Source: Linnemannia schmuckeri
Taxonomy: Eukaryota > Mortierellomycota > Mortierellomycetes > Mortierellales > Mortierellaceae
Direction of reading: 5' to 3'
NCBI GenBank assembly: GCA_029449235.1
Contig: JANATG010000002.1
Location: 744,001 to 808,000 of the forward strand
DNA length: 64,000 nucleotides
Shown: piece after piece, positions 1 to 11,678 of the stretch
How positions within the stretch are numbered: the first letter of the stretch is position 1
How the letters are laid out: each line of letters begins with the position of its first letter
The notes under the pieces: model-generated
What the model saw: the letters and a program-made list of their open reading frames with translations, nothing else
Databases searched by the model: none
What the model was told of the DNA's origin: nothing
Translations under genes and position numbers: made by a program

Positions 1-707
1 GAACAGGAGTTCCAATCGATCCCAAGGCTGTCTACTTTAGTTAAGCAGGATATAGTCGACTTCGTCCCTATACCTTTTCAACAGCCTGTTACATGGACAT
101 GATCACATGGATATGACTTTAAACGGTCTTATGCTTACTGCCGCTCAACAGTTATTTATGATGACCTTGTCAGTATCAGTCAGCCAAGCGGACAGGACAC
201 AATTCAACAATTCTTATACACTTAAAAAACTGATAACCACGAGTAATAAAAAAAGGGCGAAGCAAGAAGGGAAGAACAAAAAGACAAAAAGTAGCCAAGG
301 CGGTTATATGCGCCAGAAATAGATGTGTGAGTGAGCGGACTGGTGGCGTCGTTTGAAACGTGTGTGGGTGAGAAAGAAACAATCATTGTCCCTTATTTTC
401 TTCTCGGGCGGAGCAAAAAATTAGTGATGTCGATCATGTGTCCTCAGAACAAAAAACAATGTGATGCTGCCACTGATTTTTTTTTTTCATTCTTTCGCAT
501 GTTCTACAAACAACTACCAAGTTGGCTTCACTGTTCGTTCAACAGCACCCGCGTTCGAACATCAACACGTTTTTCTCATCACTCCTGTTCACCTCCAGTT
601 CGTTTGAGGTCAATATAATTACTATTAAGAGGGAAAATGCTATAGAACAAAAAAAAATAATCGCGCCTGTCTAAAACAGAACAAAGTAATATCGCGTCTA
701 AACTATT
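1..707. other. intergenic, downstream of MFS transporter
   Basis: No coding region is supported. The stretch is AT-rich, with short frames that lack motifs or splice partners. It presumably holds the 3'UTR of the minus-strand transporter that ends at 708. Confidence 0.5.
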
Positions 708-2907
708 TTACTTGACTTCATGTTTCTCAGACGCCACGGTATCAAGAGCATGACCATCCTCTCCTTCTACAACTTCACCACCTTGATCCTGCATCAAGTC
801 AATGTGCTTCATAAACAGTGTAGTAATACACACAGGGACCGCCAAGCACATCGCAATAATCAGCATCAACATCTGAGAGTCCGCATAGGCTTCCACGAGC
901 TGTCCCTTTGTGGTCATGTCCAGGTTGGGAATGTATTCCAAGGGGTCGTTCATGGCCAGACGCTCATCGTAGGGTCCTGTGATGTGCTTGGCTAATCTCA
1001 TGGGCAGATATCTATTATCAAGCGTGAGCATAAAGTTAGTCGCTTGATGTTGATACTAGTCGAGAACGTGTGGTGGTAAGGCAGCCAATGACAAAAAATA
1101 ACTAAAAATGCACTTACTGTGTCCAGATACCGCCAGCAAGACCACTGCCGAGTGCATACCCAAACGAGCTAAGAATATGAATGACACCAATCGCGGTCGT
1201 GACATCATCCTTGGCAACCGATCCTGTAACCGCAACAATAGCGGCATTGTTGGCCATTCCTGCGCCACCTCCAGCAATGATCTGAGCAATGACAATAAAC
1301 GCATCCGACGAACTCGGTTTGCGAGCAGGGATCTGAAGACCGAGGCCGATAGTCTGGATGATGATGCCGACCCAGATGAAGGGGCGGCAGATCTTGAACT
1401 TCTTCATCGCGAAACCGGTTAGGAGCTCGCAGACGGGGTAGATTACTTGGTAGCCACGCTCCAACAGTGAGGCGCGACCGTAAGAGATGTCGCGGGATAC
1501 GACAAGGTAAAGGGAATAATAGTTGTAGCTATTTTGTAAGAAAGCGCAATCAAAGTAGGAAGTTGGTTAGAAACAGATTCATCCCCTTCAAGCTTGTTAA
1601 AAGAAATCCAAATCGACTCCGTAAATCAGAGATAATCCCCACTTACTTCATGGCATTGATCACGGTCAAAAAGAATCCAACCGCCAAAGCACCAAAGCTG
1701 GTTCGGTTAAACCAAATCCGCATGGGCATAATAGGCCTGGTCGAAAATTTGACCTCCCAAACAGCCAACAACACCCACGACAAAACTCCTGAAAAGAACA
1801 TGCCCAAGATCTTTGGACTCTTCCAATTGTCCTCATAAGATCTGGCCAGGATAATGGGCAAAAGAGTTAATCCCAATGCCATTGTGATTAATAAGGCTCC
1901 CACGCCATCAAACTCGGAGAATAACCATTTGATGGACCGAGTCTCTGATCGGCGGCCATGGGAGACAGCCCGTTTCTCGGCCTTTCTTTGGTAGTGCCAG
2001 AGTGGTCCCAGGAGAATCACGAAGCCGATGAGGGCGGTGGTACCAATGACGGCATAGACGTTCCTCCAGTTCTCGCCGGGCTTGGTCAATGGGTCCACGA
2101 GGGCGCTGGCGATGAAGACGTTGACGGTCGAAGGCATTCCCCAGAGAGCAAACATGACACCGCGGTCAACGAGAGGTGTTATATCTAGAGCGAAAATACA
2201 CAAGTTGGATGCATGCACAAGTAAATACCACTGAATGAACCGTAACAGGGTGCCCATTGTGGACCCACAAAACTACCATGACAATGGAAAACTTACCAGC
2301 GATCAAGACCTGAGCCATCGTCATCAACCCCGTCGATCCAATACCATAAATAATCTGACCCAGCGCAAGCTGCAAGAAACCCTGTGAAGTGCCCTGAACG
2401 GTGTAACCGAGCAAGTACATGACCACAGCAATTGTCATGGCCTGAGATCGACCCACAACATCCGAAATCTTTGTATAAAACGGCACCAGCGCCGCAGAAA
2501 TGATCTCGAGAATAATGGGCAAAATCGTGGCGATGGAAGCGGATTCAAACACTGCAGAGATGACGGGCAGAGAACTGTACATCAGGTTCACTTCAAACGA
2601 ACGAAGGAAAGCCTGAGTCAGGATGCTGATAAAGTGCCCAAAAAAAAAAAAAAAAAGGCGTTAGAGATGTCAAGGATCAAGAGGGTGGGTGGTCAGATTT
2701 ATTTACAGGGTAATTGCACTCCTCGTCGTTCACATATCCCAGGTATTGGCAATAAAGGTAAAAAAACGATAGACCTTACGCAATATACAGGATTCTGATA
2801 TCTTTGAGAGCAAGGAGCGTGCGATCGATGATCTTGGAGGCAGAGACTGGAGATCTTGCATGGGCCTCCGGGCCATCGATGTATACGTCTTTGGCTTCGA
2901 GATCCAT
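708..2907 (-). CDS. siderophore-iron-type MFS transporter
   Basis: Plasma- or vesicle-membrane major facilitator resembling fungal SIT (MirB/Sit1-like) siderophore-iron transporters. Five exons by phase: 2907-2780, 2625-2297, 2184-1647, 1528-1118 and 1011-708, giving 569 aa, the usual length for this 14-TM family. The start is the ATG of MDLEAKD, a short hydrophilic cytosolic tail. Visible features are an MFS loop 2-3 motif (KISDVVGRSQAM), the segment DITPLVDRGVMFALWGMP and an N-Y-N-Y-Y-S-L-Y stretch typical of the SIT branch, followed by repeated hydrophobic helices and an acidic C-tail. Exon 2 must use the acceptor before CATCC (2625), since the nearer CAG at 2613 would shift the frame. Family assignment is by remembered motifs; substrate is inferred. 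An AAAAGTGCGGCGTG element lies about 470 bp upstream of the start. Confidence 0.9.
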
Positions 2908-3371
2908 GCTGAGAGGATGCAAGTGTATTGGCTGAGAAAGAACACTGGGGTTTGAAAATGAAGGGCAGGAGATAGGAATTGAACAAGAAGGAGGAGATAA
3001 CGGATACAATAAAATGTATGAGTGGAAGTGTGTGGAGGTTTGGAGGGGGAAGGGACTCGAGGTTAAAAAAACGAGGGTGGGCGGTAGTGGCTTTTATACC
3101 AGAGGAAACACACAAAGACTTTTATGGTCATGAGAGACAAGTTGCTCGTTCCGAAAAGGAAGGGAGGGGGGAGTTGACATTTTGAACCTCAGATCCGTAA
3201 CCGAACAAGGCATATGTCCGCATGGGCTGGATCAGATAAACAAACCAAAGTTATCAGATCAAACTAAAACAACTCAAAAAAAAAAAAAAAAAAAAAGGCA
3301 AGCAATAGAATTGGCAGAGGTTAAAGGAGGGCGTAAGATGGAACATTGAGAATTCTGCGCTGCGCTTGAAT

Positions 3372-3386
3372 AAAAAGTGCGGCGTG
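3372..3386 (+). promoter_or_regulatory. GCGGCG element upstream of the MFS gene
   Basis: The string AAAAGTGCGGCGTG occurs here, in the 5' flank of the minus-strand siderophore-type transporter. The same string occurs twice upstream of the secreted-protein gene at 48.9 kb. A regulatory role is inferred only from this recurrence. Confidence 0.35.
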
Positions 3387-5302
3387 TCTTTGTTTTGGCT
3401 AGCTTGTTTTTTGTTCAGCTTGTACATGGACAAACAAGGCAAAGAACATCGGAAGGTCGCTGCCGAAAGTAAGAATTAAAGTTGTGGCGTTGCGGTCCTT
3501 AAATCTCCTTTCAAAAGGCGTACATGTACTTGACAGTGTGCGGGATGTGTATGTGCAACTGAAGGGTGGAGGGAGACTCAGCTGATTTAGGTCTCGTATT
3601 GATTATAAGACAAGAAACCCAAAAAAAGGCGAGGAGGAAGGGCTCGGGCAAGGGGAAGGATGAGGTTTAGGGCGATCATCGAGAAAGTGTTGAAGGTCAA
3701 AGAGAAGATCTAGGCGACGTGTTTAAGGGAAACAAACAGAGGCGTGAGCGAATGAAGGATCAATATAGGTGAGCAATCAAGTGTCTTTTGAGATTTGAGG
3801 AGGTAAATAACAGGGAGGAAGGGAGAATGAGATGAACTGATGGAGGAGGATTCAGGTCAAGGCAAGAGTAAGCAAGGCCTAGGGCAATGGAGGCGTTTGG
3901 TCTCCTTTTTTGTTTTTTTTTTGTTCTGTTATGAGCGACTCTGCATGCATGGCCGTGAGGATGAGTCAGTATATATATCCTTTCTCGGTCGTTTGACCTG
4001 CTCGTGTCGCTTCTTCGTTCCTTCTTTTTTCCTACTTTTATTGTTACACCAAAACCAAATGCAGTGCAGTGCCCTTAATGAGCTTATTTACCCGATGATA
4101 AAATTGTTCGGTGTAACTAGCGTCCTCATTCTTTGCACTGCTGGCTTGTTTCCTTTACGCATTTAACTTTTCCACACAGCAATAAGGTAAAACAAATCTT
4201 TCCAGTTCTTCGATTCTTTTTCGATCACTCGCCACCAACCATCCTCCGCCACCACCATCCTTTCTGCACTTTTCTTTTTTCATTCTTCTTATAAACCACA
4301 CAACAGCAATCAGAAAACAAGCAAACCCTACCCACTGAGCTGCTATTCACCTTCACTTCAAAAACGACCTTTGACCTATCTACAAACAATCGTTAGACTA
4401 GCAGCAATACGCGCAGGAATGCAGCAATATCAGCAACAACAATAAGCATTGCTTATTCAGCAAAGCAGTAGAACTTCTACTTTACAGTGACAATAGGCAT
4501 TAAAGAGCATCGTATGGACACGATTTTGGCATTCTGGACATTAATCAGCAAACGCTTATTAGATTGATCAGCGCGATCAGTCTTCGCTATCAAAGTCACT
4601 GGTGTACTATGCCACCTTCACGTTGTGCTTATCGCGAGGAAATGTGATGGTATCCGGGTGTTGGCGTCCATGACATGAGGTGATGATGTATGTATGGTAA
4701 TGCCTTTTTTTAGCCCTTTCTGACGAAGGTGCTGTATTCAACCCGATCGTGTTTGCTTTTCTCATTTCTCTTTCATCCCACTTCACAATTTAAGGCTTTT
4801 TTTTGGTTGTCGAACATGGATCGTCAAAGTGCGGCTGGCTGTATTCGCAGAGGTCGGTATCGGCGGGGATCCTGCACCTCCTTCTCCTCTTGGTTGCTCA
4901 CATGGATGCCAGACAGACCACAACGCCCATAAGGAACCTCGCATCGGTTTTAAGTCGATGAATGGGAGGCATATACATGGCCAACAAAAGACACAATACC
5001 TACCTGGCATCGTCATCAAGATATCAATCAGTTTTTTTGTCTTATTGGTCGTATAGGCGAGATGATCCTTTATTACGTGACGCGACGCGTGCTTTCATTA
5101 TTTTATATGGCTTAATTATGTGCAACTTTGTCAATTTGATCCGCATACGTTTTATTACTTAACCATTGTGTTGCAACTCTGGCCTTGATCGATTATTTTT
5201 AGAAGGTTTTTCTAATGATATCGCCCGCTCTAAGACCATTATCCACCCGTATTATCACTGCTTTTGAATTCCAATGCTAAAATAAAGAAGTATATACAAG
5301 GG

Positions 5303-5330
5303 CTCACCGACCGACTTCTTACTCGGTGAG
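5303..5330. repeat. 8-bp perfect inverted repeat (possible hairpin)
   Basis: CTCACCGA at 5303-5310 pairs exactly with TCGGTGAG at 5323-5330 across a 12-nt loop. It lies in a non-coding region just after an AATAAA-like sequence. Function is unknown, and it may be chance or part of an old inverted-repeat element. Confidence 0.35.
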
Positions 5331-6581
5331 GACTAGGATGTACAAATGACAAAAATCTAAAGGTATTAATCACAACTTCTCTCTTTCTCATCCACCAAGC
5401 TTAGACCCTCTCGGCGCAGCAAGATCCGTCAGGACATGGCAACCGGCGCTTAGTAAATCCGCGCCGCGGGCTATCGTCTTATCCCAGTCTCCAGCTCATC
5501 AAAGACGACTCCCCAATCGCCGCCATCGCCGCCACCATTTGGAGGCATCGGCTCATTAGAGAAGTCATTGCTGTTAGACTGGATCCAGGAACCTTCGTCT
5601 TACTCCCAAACGTCAAATCCGAAGTTTTTGACTCGACTGAATATCAGGGAAAGTTGACATGTCGAGAAATCTGCTTCACGCCAACGCCCCTCAGGCATTT
5701 TATCGTGTAGGATCGGACGACACCAATTATCATGCGATAATTTAAGATTTTTATTTTTATTTTTCCAAGCGCATGTCCAATGCACCGCAACTGTACCCCG
5801 CCAAATTCCCTTATCATATTCAAGTTCAAAACATACGTCTGGCTTGTTTGCGTATATTCTAACTCGACGCGTTATTTATTGCTCAATATGTATCTAAAAA
5901 TAGGGATTCATATTGTATCCTCGCTGACAAAAGGAATGTTGTAGATGTACTGGACGACCAAGCAGCTAAAAGGATCGAGTCAGGCCTTCATCATCTCAAG
6001 AATCCCAGTTGGAGCGAGTGCTACACAAGAGAAGTGGCGACCAGCACCAGTAACAGTAACAGTATGAGAATTAATTAGGGATGTTACGGCAGAAGGAAGA
6101 CCAGGAACAACAGAAGAACCATCAGCAGCAGCAGGAGCAGGATCGACCAGAGATGTTATCACAGAATAGAAACTAATACTAGCAAGAGTACCAGCAGCAG
6201 CAGCAGCAGCAGGAGAAGGATGAGCATTCACCGTTGGCGTCACAACAGACCCTCACTGGCTACCCCCGTCCGTCATGGGCCACGTCGCTCAAAGCCTATA
6301 TCTTCTAGCCAGGAACCACAACCTCAATTCAGAAAACGACCAGTTGAGAAGCCCCGTCATCGCCCATAACGCGATCTTCATGCGAAAGCATCCAGCAACC
6401 AAGACGATATATGAGCTGAACCCTGTTATCCCGTCTGCTTTCAGTATCCTCGGCTCCAGACGCAAGTCTAAATCGACACTAATCCTTGATCTCTTAGAAT
6501 CGATGGACTTGGTTTGGATATGGAAAGGTCCATCAGTCGTTCAAAAAATGAAGCCATGGAGGATGGTTAGATGTACTCGAG

Positions 6582-6615
<34 letters not shown>
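6582..6615. repeat. poly(A) tract, 34 nt
   Basis: Uninterrupted run of A on the + strand in a gene-poor region. It creates an artificial lysine run in one frame. Confidence 0.95.
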
Positions 6616-6616
<1 letters not shown>

Positions 6617-7559
6617 GTCGAATGAGCGAGATAGGAATGTTGGCAGGGGCACGCAGGATTTTCTCGGCCGCATATCGACATGCCTTTCAGGAAAAAAAAT
6701 TGGCAGTAGAATCCGCTCTCTGGATGAGTAGAATCCCCTGGTTGAAAAACTCAGTCGAGTATTCAATGACCCGCTTACTTTGAGGTGAGTTTTTCAGTCT
6801 TTACTTTGCTTGTTCAGGTTTGAAAACTTCAGGCTGTTGTGAAGCAAACTAATTCTCTCGCGGTCGAGCTGCAACTGCCTTTTGTTATCTTTTTCTTTGA
6901 TGCAGAATTTTATCCTTTCCCTTTTGTCAACAAGCAAAGAACCAAATAAAAATAACTTGAACGATTGTTGGTTGGATCCATTATGTTCTAGTTGTTACGT
7001 GTGAGTGAAGTATTTGTACAGCCCAATAAACCCTTTATCCTTTTTGCGCTCGCCGTCTGACGTCTGATTTATACCCCTTTGGGTTCAGGTGGATGTCAGG
7101 TTGGGCAGACTCTTGTCAGTGCACCAAATGACAGCCAACCAGACCCAGTCTGTCCAGTGCCTTCCCAACCGGAAGATTTATCGGGCTAACAAAAATCTTT
7201 ATTTGTCCAGCTGCCACGCATCCGTCATCCACCACACTGACAGACACACATGCCCCTCTACTTCCTTTTTTGTGCTTTGCTGTTGTTTTTTCTTTTTCTT
7301 TTTTTTTTTTTTTTCCACTTCTTTTCTCTTTCTCCCTCTCCTACTTCTCTCTCACCCATCCTTGGTCTCTTTTACCCTTCGCGCTCTTTTGTCGCTCGCT
7401 CTCTTTCCCACATATATCTTTTCTCTTTTTCCTTCATTCACTTCTTCCATCCCTTTCGTCCTCATTCTCTGATTCACCGAACTCACTCTTCTCACATTCG
7501 CTGACTCACCCTTCATTAATTCCCATTCGCAAAATACCACCCACCTCCCTAACAAAACA

Positions 7560-10420
7560 ATGCGCTTCTTTTCAAAACACTCATCGGCAAACATCGCCGC
7601 CACCTATCTCGCGCCAAGCGGACTCTCGATCTCCCTCGCAACAAAAAATGGGCAACCTCGACGATATGGACCAGGTACCATCATCCACGGACAAGTTAAC
7701 CTCTCCCTCTCCAAACCCATCCTCCGTCCCTGTCAACTGCGCGTCGTCTTTTCCTGTACCACAACTCTCGACTTGACTGCCGAGGCAGCAGACCACAACA
7801 ATAACAAGGACGACTTGCCTTCATCATCAACACCGGTCCCTACTACAACAATCTTTGAGGTCGAGCATCTTCTTATCGATGACCAGACTCTCCCAGCCTG
7901 TGGCAGACATGCACCCCTACACTTTTGCGTCAAGCTGCCACTCTGCAACTACCCACCCAGTATGGAGGTAAAAAAAATAATCTCTTCTCTCTCTCACTTC
8001 CTTCAGTTGATATCTATCCCGTCCTTTTTCCCCTCTTCTTCTTCCCTCTTTTTTCACACCTATTACGTCCTTGACTTTGTGCAAGAGGAAGAGGAGGATA
8101 GTAGAGATGCCATTTATGCGGCAGATGAGCGTGAATGGTTCGGCGTGATTGAGAAGAACAAAAGGGGATTTGTGGGGAGATTGGTCCTTTCTTTGCTATC
8201 GTTGAAATTTTCATGCCCACATGAGCACGAAATGTTTTGCTAATATGTCTTTCATATGTGATTTATTAGGAAGGAGAGCGTTTAGTCAGTTATACCCTAC
8301 AGGCCATCCTGTCATTCGACGCGGATCTTGGGAATGGCTCGATTGTTAAGGCCTCGACCTCGTCAACGCCCAACAAGATTATGTACATGCCCCATGTCTC
8401 TTACGCAGCCGCCATGGTTGGGGGAGCACAACAGGCAAGACCTGGAGTGACCAATGCAGCAGCAGTGGCAACTGCTTCTTGCCGACCAACACCAAGCAGT
8501 GCGCCCCTCCACGAGACGGGTGGCCAGTTGGTGGTTGAATCCCGGTCGGGAACGAAGACCATTAATGCCTCAGTTCAGAGCAAGACCAGCGTGTGTATTG
8601 GTGAGTACAATATTTGACAACGGTGCAGTAGGTGAGAAAAACGAGAAAAGGATAAACTGTCGGCACCGGGGAGAGAAAAAAAAAATGACAAAAACGAAAC
8701 CCCGCCCTTTGAAATTGAACGTGGGCTGGTGAGTTGATGTGTGTGTGCTTGTGTACTGGGTGTGTGGGAGTGGAATCGAAGTATTTTTTTTGTCCTTGTG
8801 GACAGAATTCCTTATTCGGGCATCCAATTTCTACCGGTGCGCGCGATCGTATGTCATCATCATCCGTCTCGTTTTCTGTCTCTCGAAATACATGATCTCG
8901 TACAAGTACTATCCTATACATGGCATGGATCAACCACAAGCACAAACATGAGCGACAACGCCACAAAGAATGACTCCAACCCCCCGGGATGCATTATTGT
9001 TAATCCACTCAGACATTTCTCCACAATGCACACTTTCATATCTTGCACCCTGTCGTGGCCTCATTTTTGTTGTCTGAGTCGCTTTATGGGCAATGATCTT
9101 CCTTGGTTCCTAAAGTTACCTATCTCATATGTATCCGGATCAACTTTGTCGCTGACCTTTGTACTCTCTACTTTTACATTGCTCTTACTAATCCTAGGCG
9201 ATCATACCTCAATGATCCTCAAGGTCGAAAACGACTCGGACATCACCCTCCAAGCCATCCGTCTCGCTCTCGTCCGCCAAATCTCCTTTCCTTCTTCTCC
9301 TAACAACTCCCCAAAGATTGCTGGCAGCCTTTCCTCTCACTCTGTACATACTTCCTCGTCCTCTTCATACACCAGCCCAATCTCGACTACCGTCCATGCC
9401 GCAACCATACCCGTCGCCAAGGTCTCTAATCGCAACTCGACATGGACCCAGCAATTGCAGTTCAGAATCCCTTCTCATCTTAACCTGCTTCCTTCTGTAA
9501 ACAAATCCATTACCCCTCTCCTCAACGTCGAGTACTTTATCGTCTTGTCGTTGCCCATTCCACAACGTCAGGGTGGCTTTGTGAGCCGACTCGCTGCCAG
9601 CACTCGAAAGCGACCCTCGATTGATTTGTCGATCTTTCATTCTCACTCTTCATCACCGCCGTCCTCGACAACTGCCAGCGATGCATCCCACCTTCTCTCA
9701 ACATCACCACCAGGTTCATCCGATGTCTCTTCTTCCTCCAAGACGCCGACAGTGCTCCAGCTTGCGCCTATTCCCATAACATTGACCTCGGTTCCTTCTT
9801 ATGCCGATGGCCGCAAGTCGCGCCCCATTCCCCATCATATGGAAGTTGAGGATCGCCCCACGTTTGTCCGTGATCGGTTCGAGGAAGAGATGATCCAGCA
9901 GCTGTCTTGTCTTGAGAGCCTTGTCATGGATGATGGAGATGATGATGATCTCGATATTGACCTGCTTGTTGAAGAAGCATGCCGTCGTCGACGTCGTCGT
10001 GATGCTAGTTCTTCAGAGGACAGCGACGACGACAATGGTGATGAAGGAGCAGAAAGCGAGGAAGAGGATGAGGAGGAAGATTCTCGAGTGCCCGCTCGGT
10101 TCCGAAAGCCCTACCGGAACAGTTCCCTCCCAACGCCGTCGTCTAATAGTGGTCTAAGCACACCTCCACCTTCGCCACCGTATCTTGCCAAGGCAATGTC
10201 TGATGATGCGATGATGGTTCAGACGATGCGAGAGCGTTCGTTTGCACGCAATATGGCCATCTCTAATTCAAATGCTCTGCCATCTATTGCAGCTGTTGCT
10301 GCTCTTGGTGGACGTTTGCCGTTGTCGTCGACTCTGGGGCCAAAGGCTTGTGGGTTGAGCAAGGACCTGTTGATGGATCTGCATCAAAGCAAAGGTCAAC
10401 AGCCTCGGTCCTCTGTTTAA
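7560..10420 (+). CDS. arrestin-fold (alpha-arrestin-like) protein
   Basis: Likely adaptor of the arrestin/ART family, which in fungi links membrane transporters to ubiquitin ligases or pH signalling. Three exons, 7560-7967, 8270-8600 and 9198-10420, give 653 aa. Exon 1 starts MRFFSKHSSANIAA and carries the N-arrestin strands (GPGTIIHGQVNLSLSKPI). Exon 2 continues in phase with EGERLVSYTLQAILSFDADL, a typical arrestin-N sequence. Exon 3 gives GDHTSMILKVENDSDITLQA, which fits the start of the C-arrestin sheet. Residues about 485-540 are strongly acidic (D/E runs), and the tail is Ser/Pro-rich. No PPxY motif was seen. The 597-nt second intron is long for this genome, and the sequence at the exon 2/3 junction seems a few residues short of a standard arrestin, so a small exon may be missing between 8601 and 9197. 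The CT-rich leader at 7.3-7.55 kb fits transcription from here. Confidence 0.82.
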
Positions 10421-11292
10421 GAAAACGGCTCTGTCCTTTTGGTCTGGACGCAGGGGGAAAGGAATGAGAGTAGGCAGGGACACGAAGAGAGGGAGAGGGA
10501 GAGAAGGAGAGAGTGAGCAGGAATGTTTATTTTTGGGCTTGACATCTCCCTCTTTTTCCTCCTATTCCCGTCACTCGTTCGTCTTTGTTCCTAAAAGCAA
10601 AATAAACATTACTTTGTTGAGGCACAGCCTGGAAATACAAATAAATATAAACCAGTTCATAGCGAAGCGAAATTGATGGTTGTTGATGAGGAGGCGGTGC
10701 TCGTTGTGCAGTTGGACGTCTAGACGCGCGTTTCCATCGTGCAGGTACAAGTCTCTTTTCTCGTGTGAACCCCTTACGCAATGGCTAGGTGTGAAAAAGG
10801 AACAATAACAACATGAAAGAGCCTTGCTTGCCAAAGTCACTTGTTTTCTTGCTACACAAGGATGAGAAGGATGGATGAGAGGCAGGAGCGAAGGGTATAT
10901 GCCTGTGTCTATGTGGGGTGAAGAGATTAAGACGACCAAAACGAGGTATGGACAAGAGCGAAGAGTATGTCTGTAGAGTTGGAGATGGAATAGATGAGAG
11001 AAGGAAAGGAAGAAGGGACCAATCGACGACCATGAACTTTATGCTACAGGGTTTACTCTTTCTGTCTCTTGTCTTTTTCCTCTCAGTTTTCTTCTTTCTC
11101 CGCCCTTGTTCAACCCACAATCAACCGCGTGGAAATGAGAGCCGCAATACAATACAAAAAATATTTTATCCAGTCCAGGGTCATTGTGAGACTTAAGTTT
11201 TTTTCACTTTGTGTATCTGTACTCTGCGGACAAAAAGTGTAAAGTAAGAAATTGGATTACATGCATGGAGAGAAAAGAGGGTTTGGATGAAC

Positions 11293-11344
<52 letters not shown>

Positions 11345-11678
11345 TTTACCTTTGCCGTTTTGACTTTGAGCATTTTTTTTTTTCAGATGTCGACTCGGAC
11401 ACGCAAAGACTCAAGGTCCGGACATCTGTTTTGATTTTTCGCGACTTTGACTTAGTATATTTCTTTCCCATCATCGTCTTTTTTTTTTTTTTTTTCTTCT
11501 TTCTCTTCTTTTCTCTTTTTTTCTTTTTCTTCTTCACCCACTCGTTCGCACTCGCCCAGCCGTCCTCCTCCGCCGACACCCTTCCTCCTCATCCATAACA
11601 ACAACTTCATACTCTCCCCTTTCCACTATACCCTTACTCCTTCACTTGTCAACCACCCACACCTAATCGACAAGGTAC
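10421..11678. other. intergenic with long T tracts
   Basis: 3' flank of the arrestin-like gene and 5' flank of the permease. It contains a 50-nt poly(T) at 11294-11343 and pyrimidine-rich DNA at 11480-11640 leading to the permease start. No gene is supported. Confidence 0.55.
11294..11343. repeat. poly(T) tract, 50 nt
   Basis: Longest homopolymer in the window, about 340 bp upstream of the permease start. It could be a nucleosome-excluding element or slippage-grown DNA. Its true length may be uncertain. Confidence 0.95.

Larger units (their letters stand above)
2908..7559. other. 4.6-kb gene-poor region
   Basis: No convincing gene on either strand. Contents: the 5' flank of the minus-strand transporter (2.9-3.8 kb), CT-rich stretches around 4.2-4.4 kb that look like a leader but open into nothing, a possible hairpin at 5303-5330, CAG/CTG-rich DNA at 6.1-6.2 kb, a 34-nt poly(A) at 6582-6615, and from 7.26 kb a pyrimidine-rich leader for the arrestin-like gene. 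Frames at 5980-6243 (-) and 6275-6625 (+) are composition-driven or unrecognised and may be remnants. Confidence 0.5.

Noticed and set aside
2606..2615. CAG acceptor at 2613 for exon 2 of the MFS transporter
   Set aside because: It gives the wrong phase after the 2780 donor; the acceptor before 2625 keeps the frame.
4420..4450. Short Gln-rich ATG frame after a CT-rich stretch
   Set aside because: Only eight codons; no downstream exon found.
6275..6783. Frames around the 34-nt poly(A) with Lys runs
   Set aside because: Lysine run comes from the homopolymer; flanking residues show no domain.
7270..7776. 168-aa frame overlapping the arrestin start
   Set aside because: Phe/Ser/Pro-rich translation of the pyrimidine leader, then out of frame with the arrestin domain.
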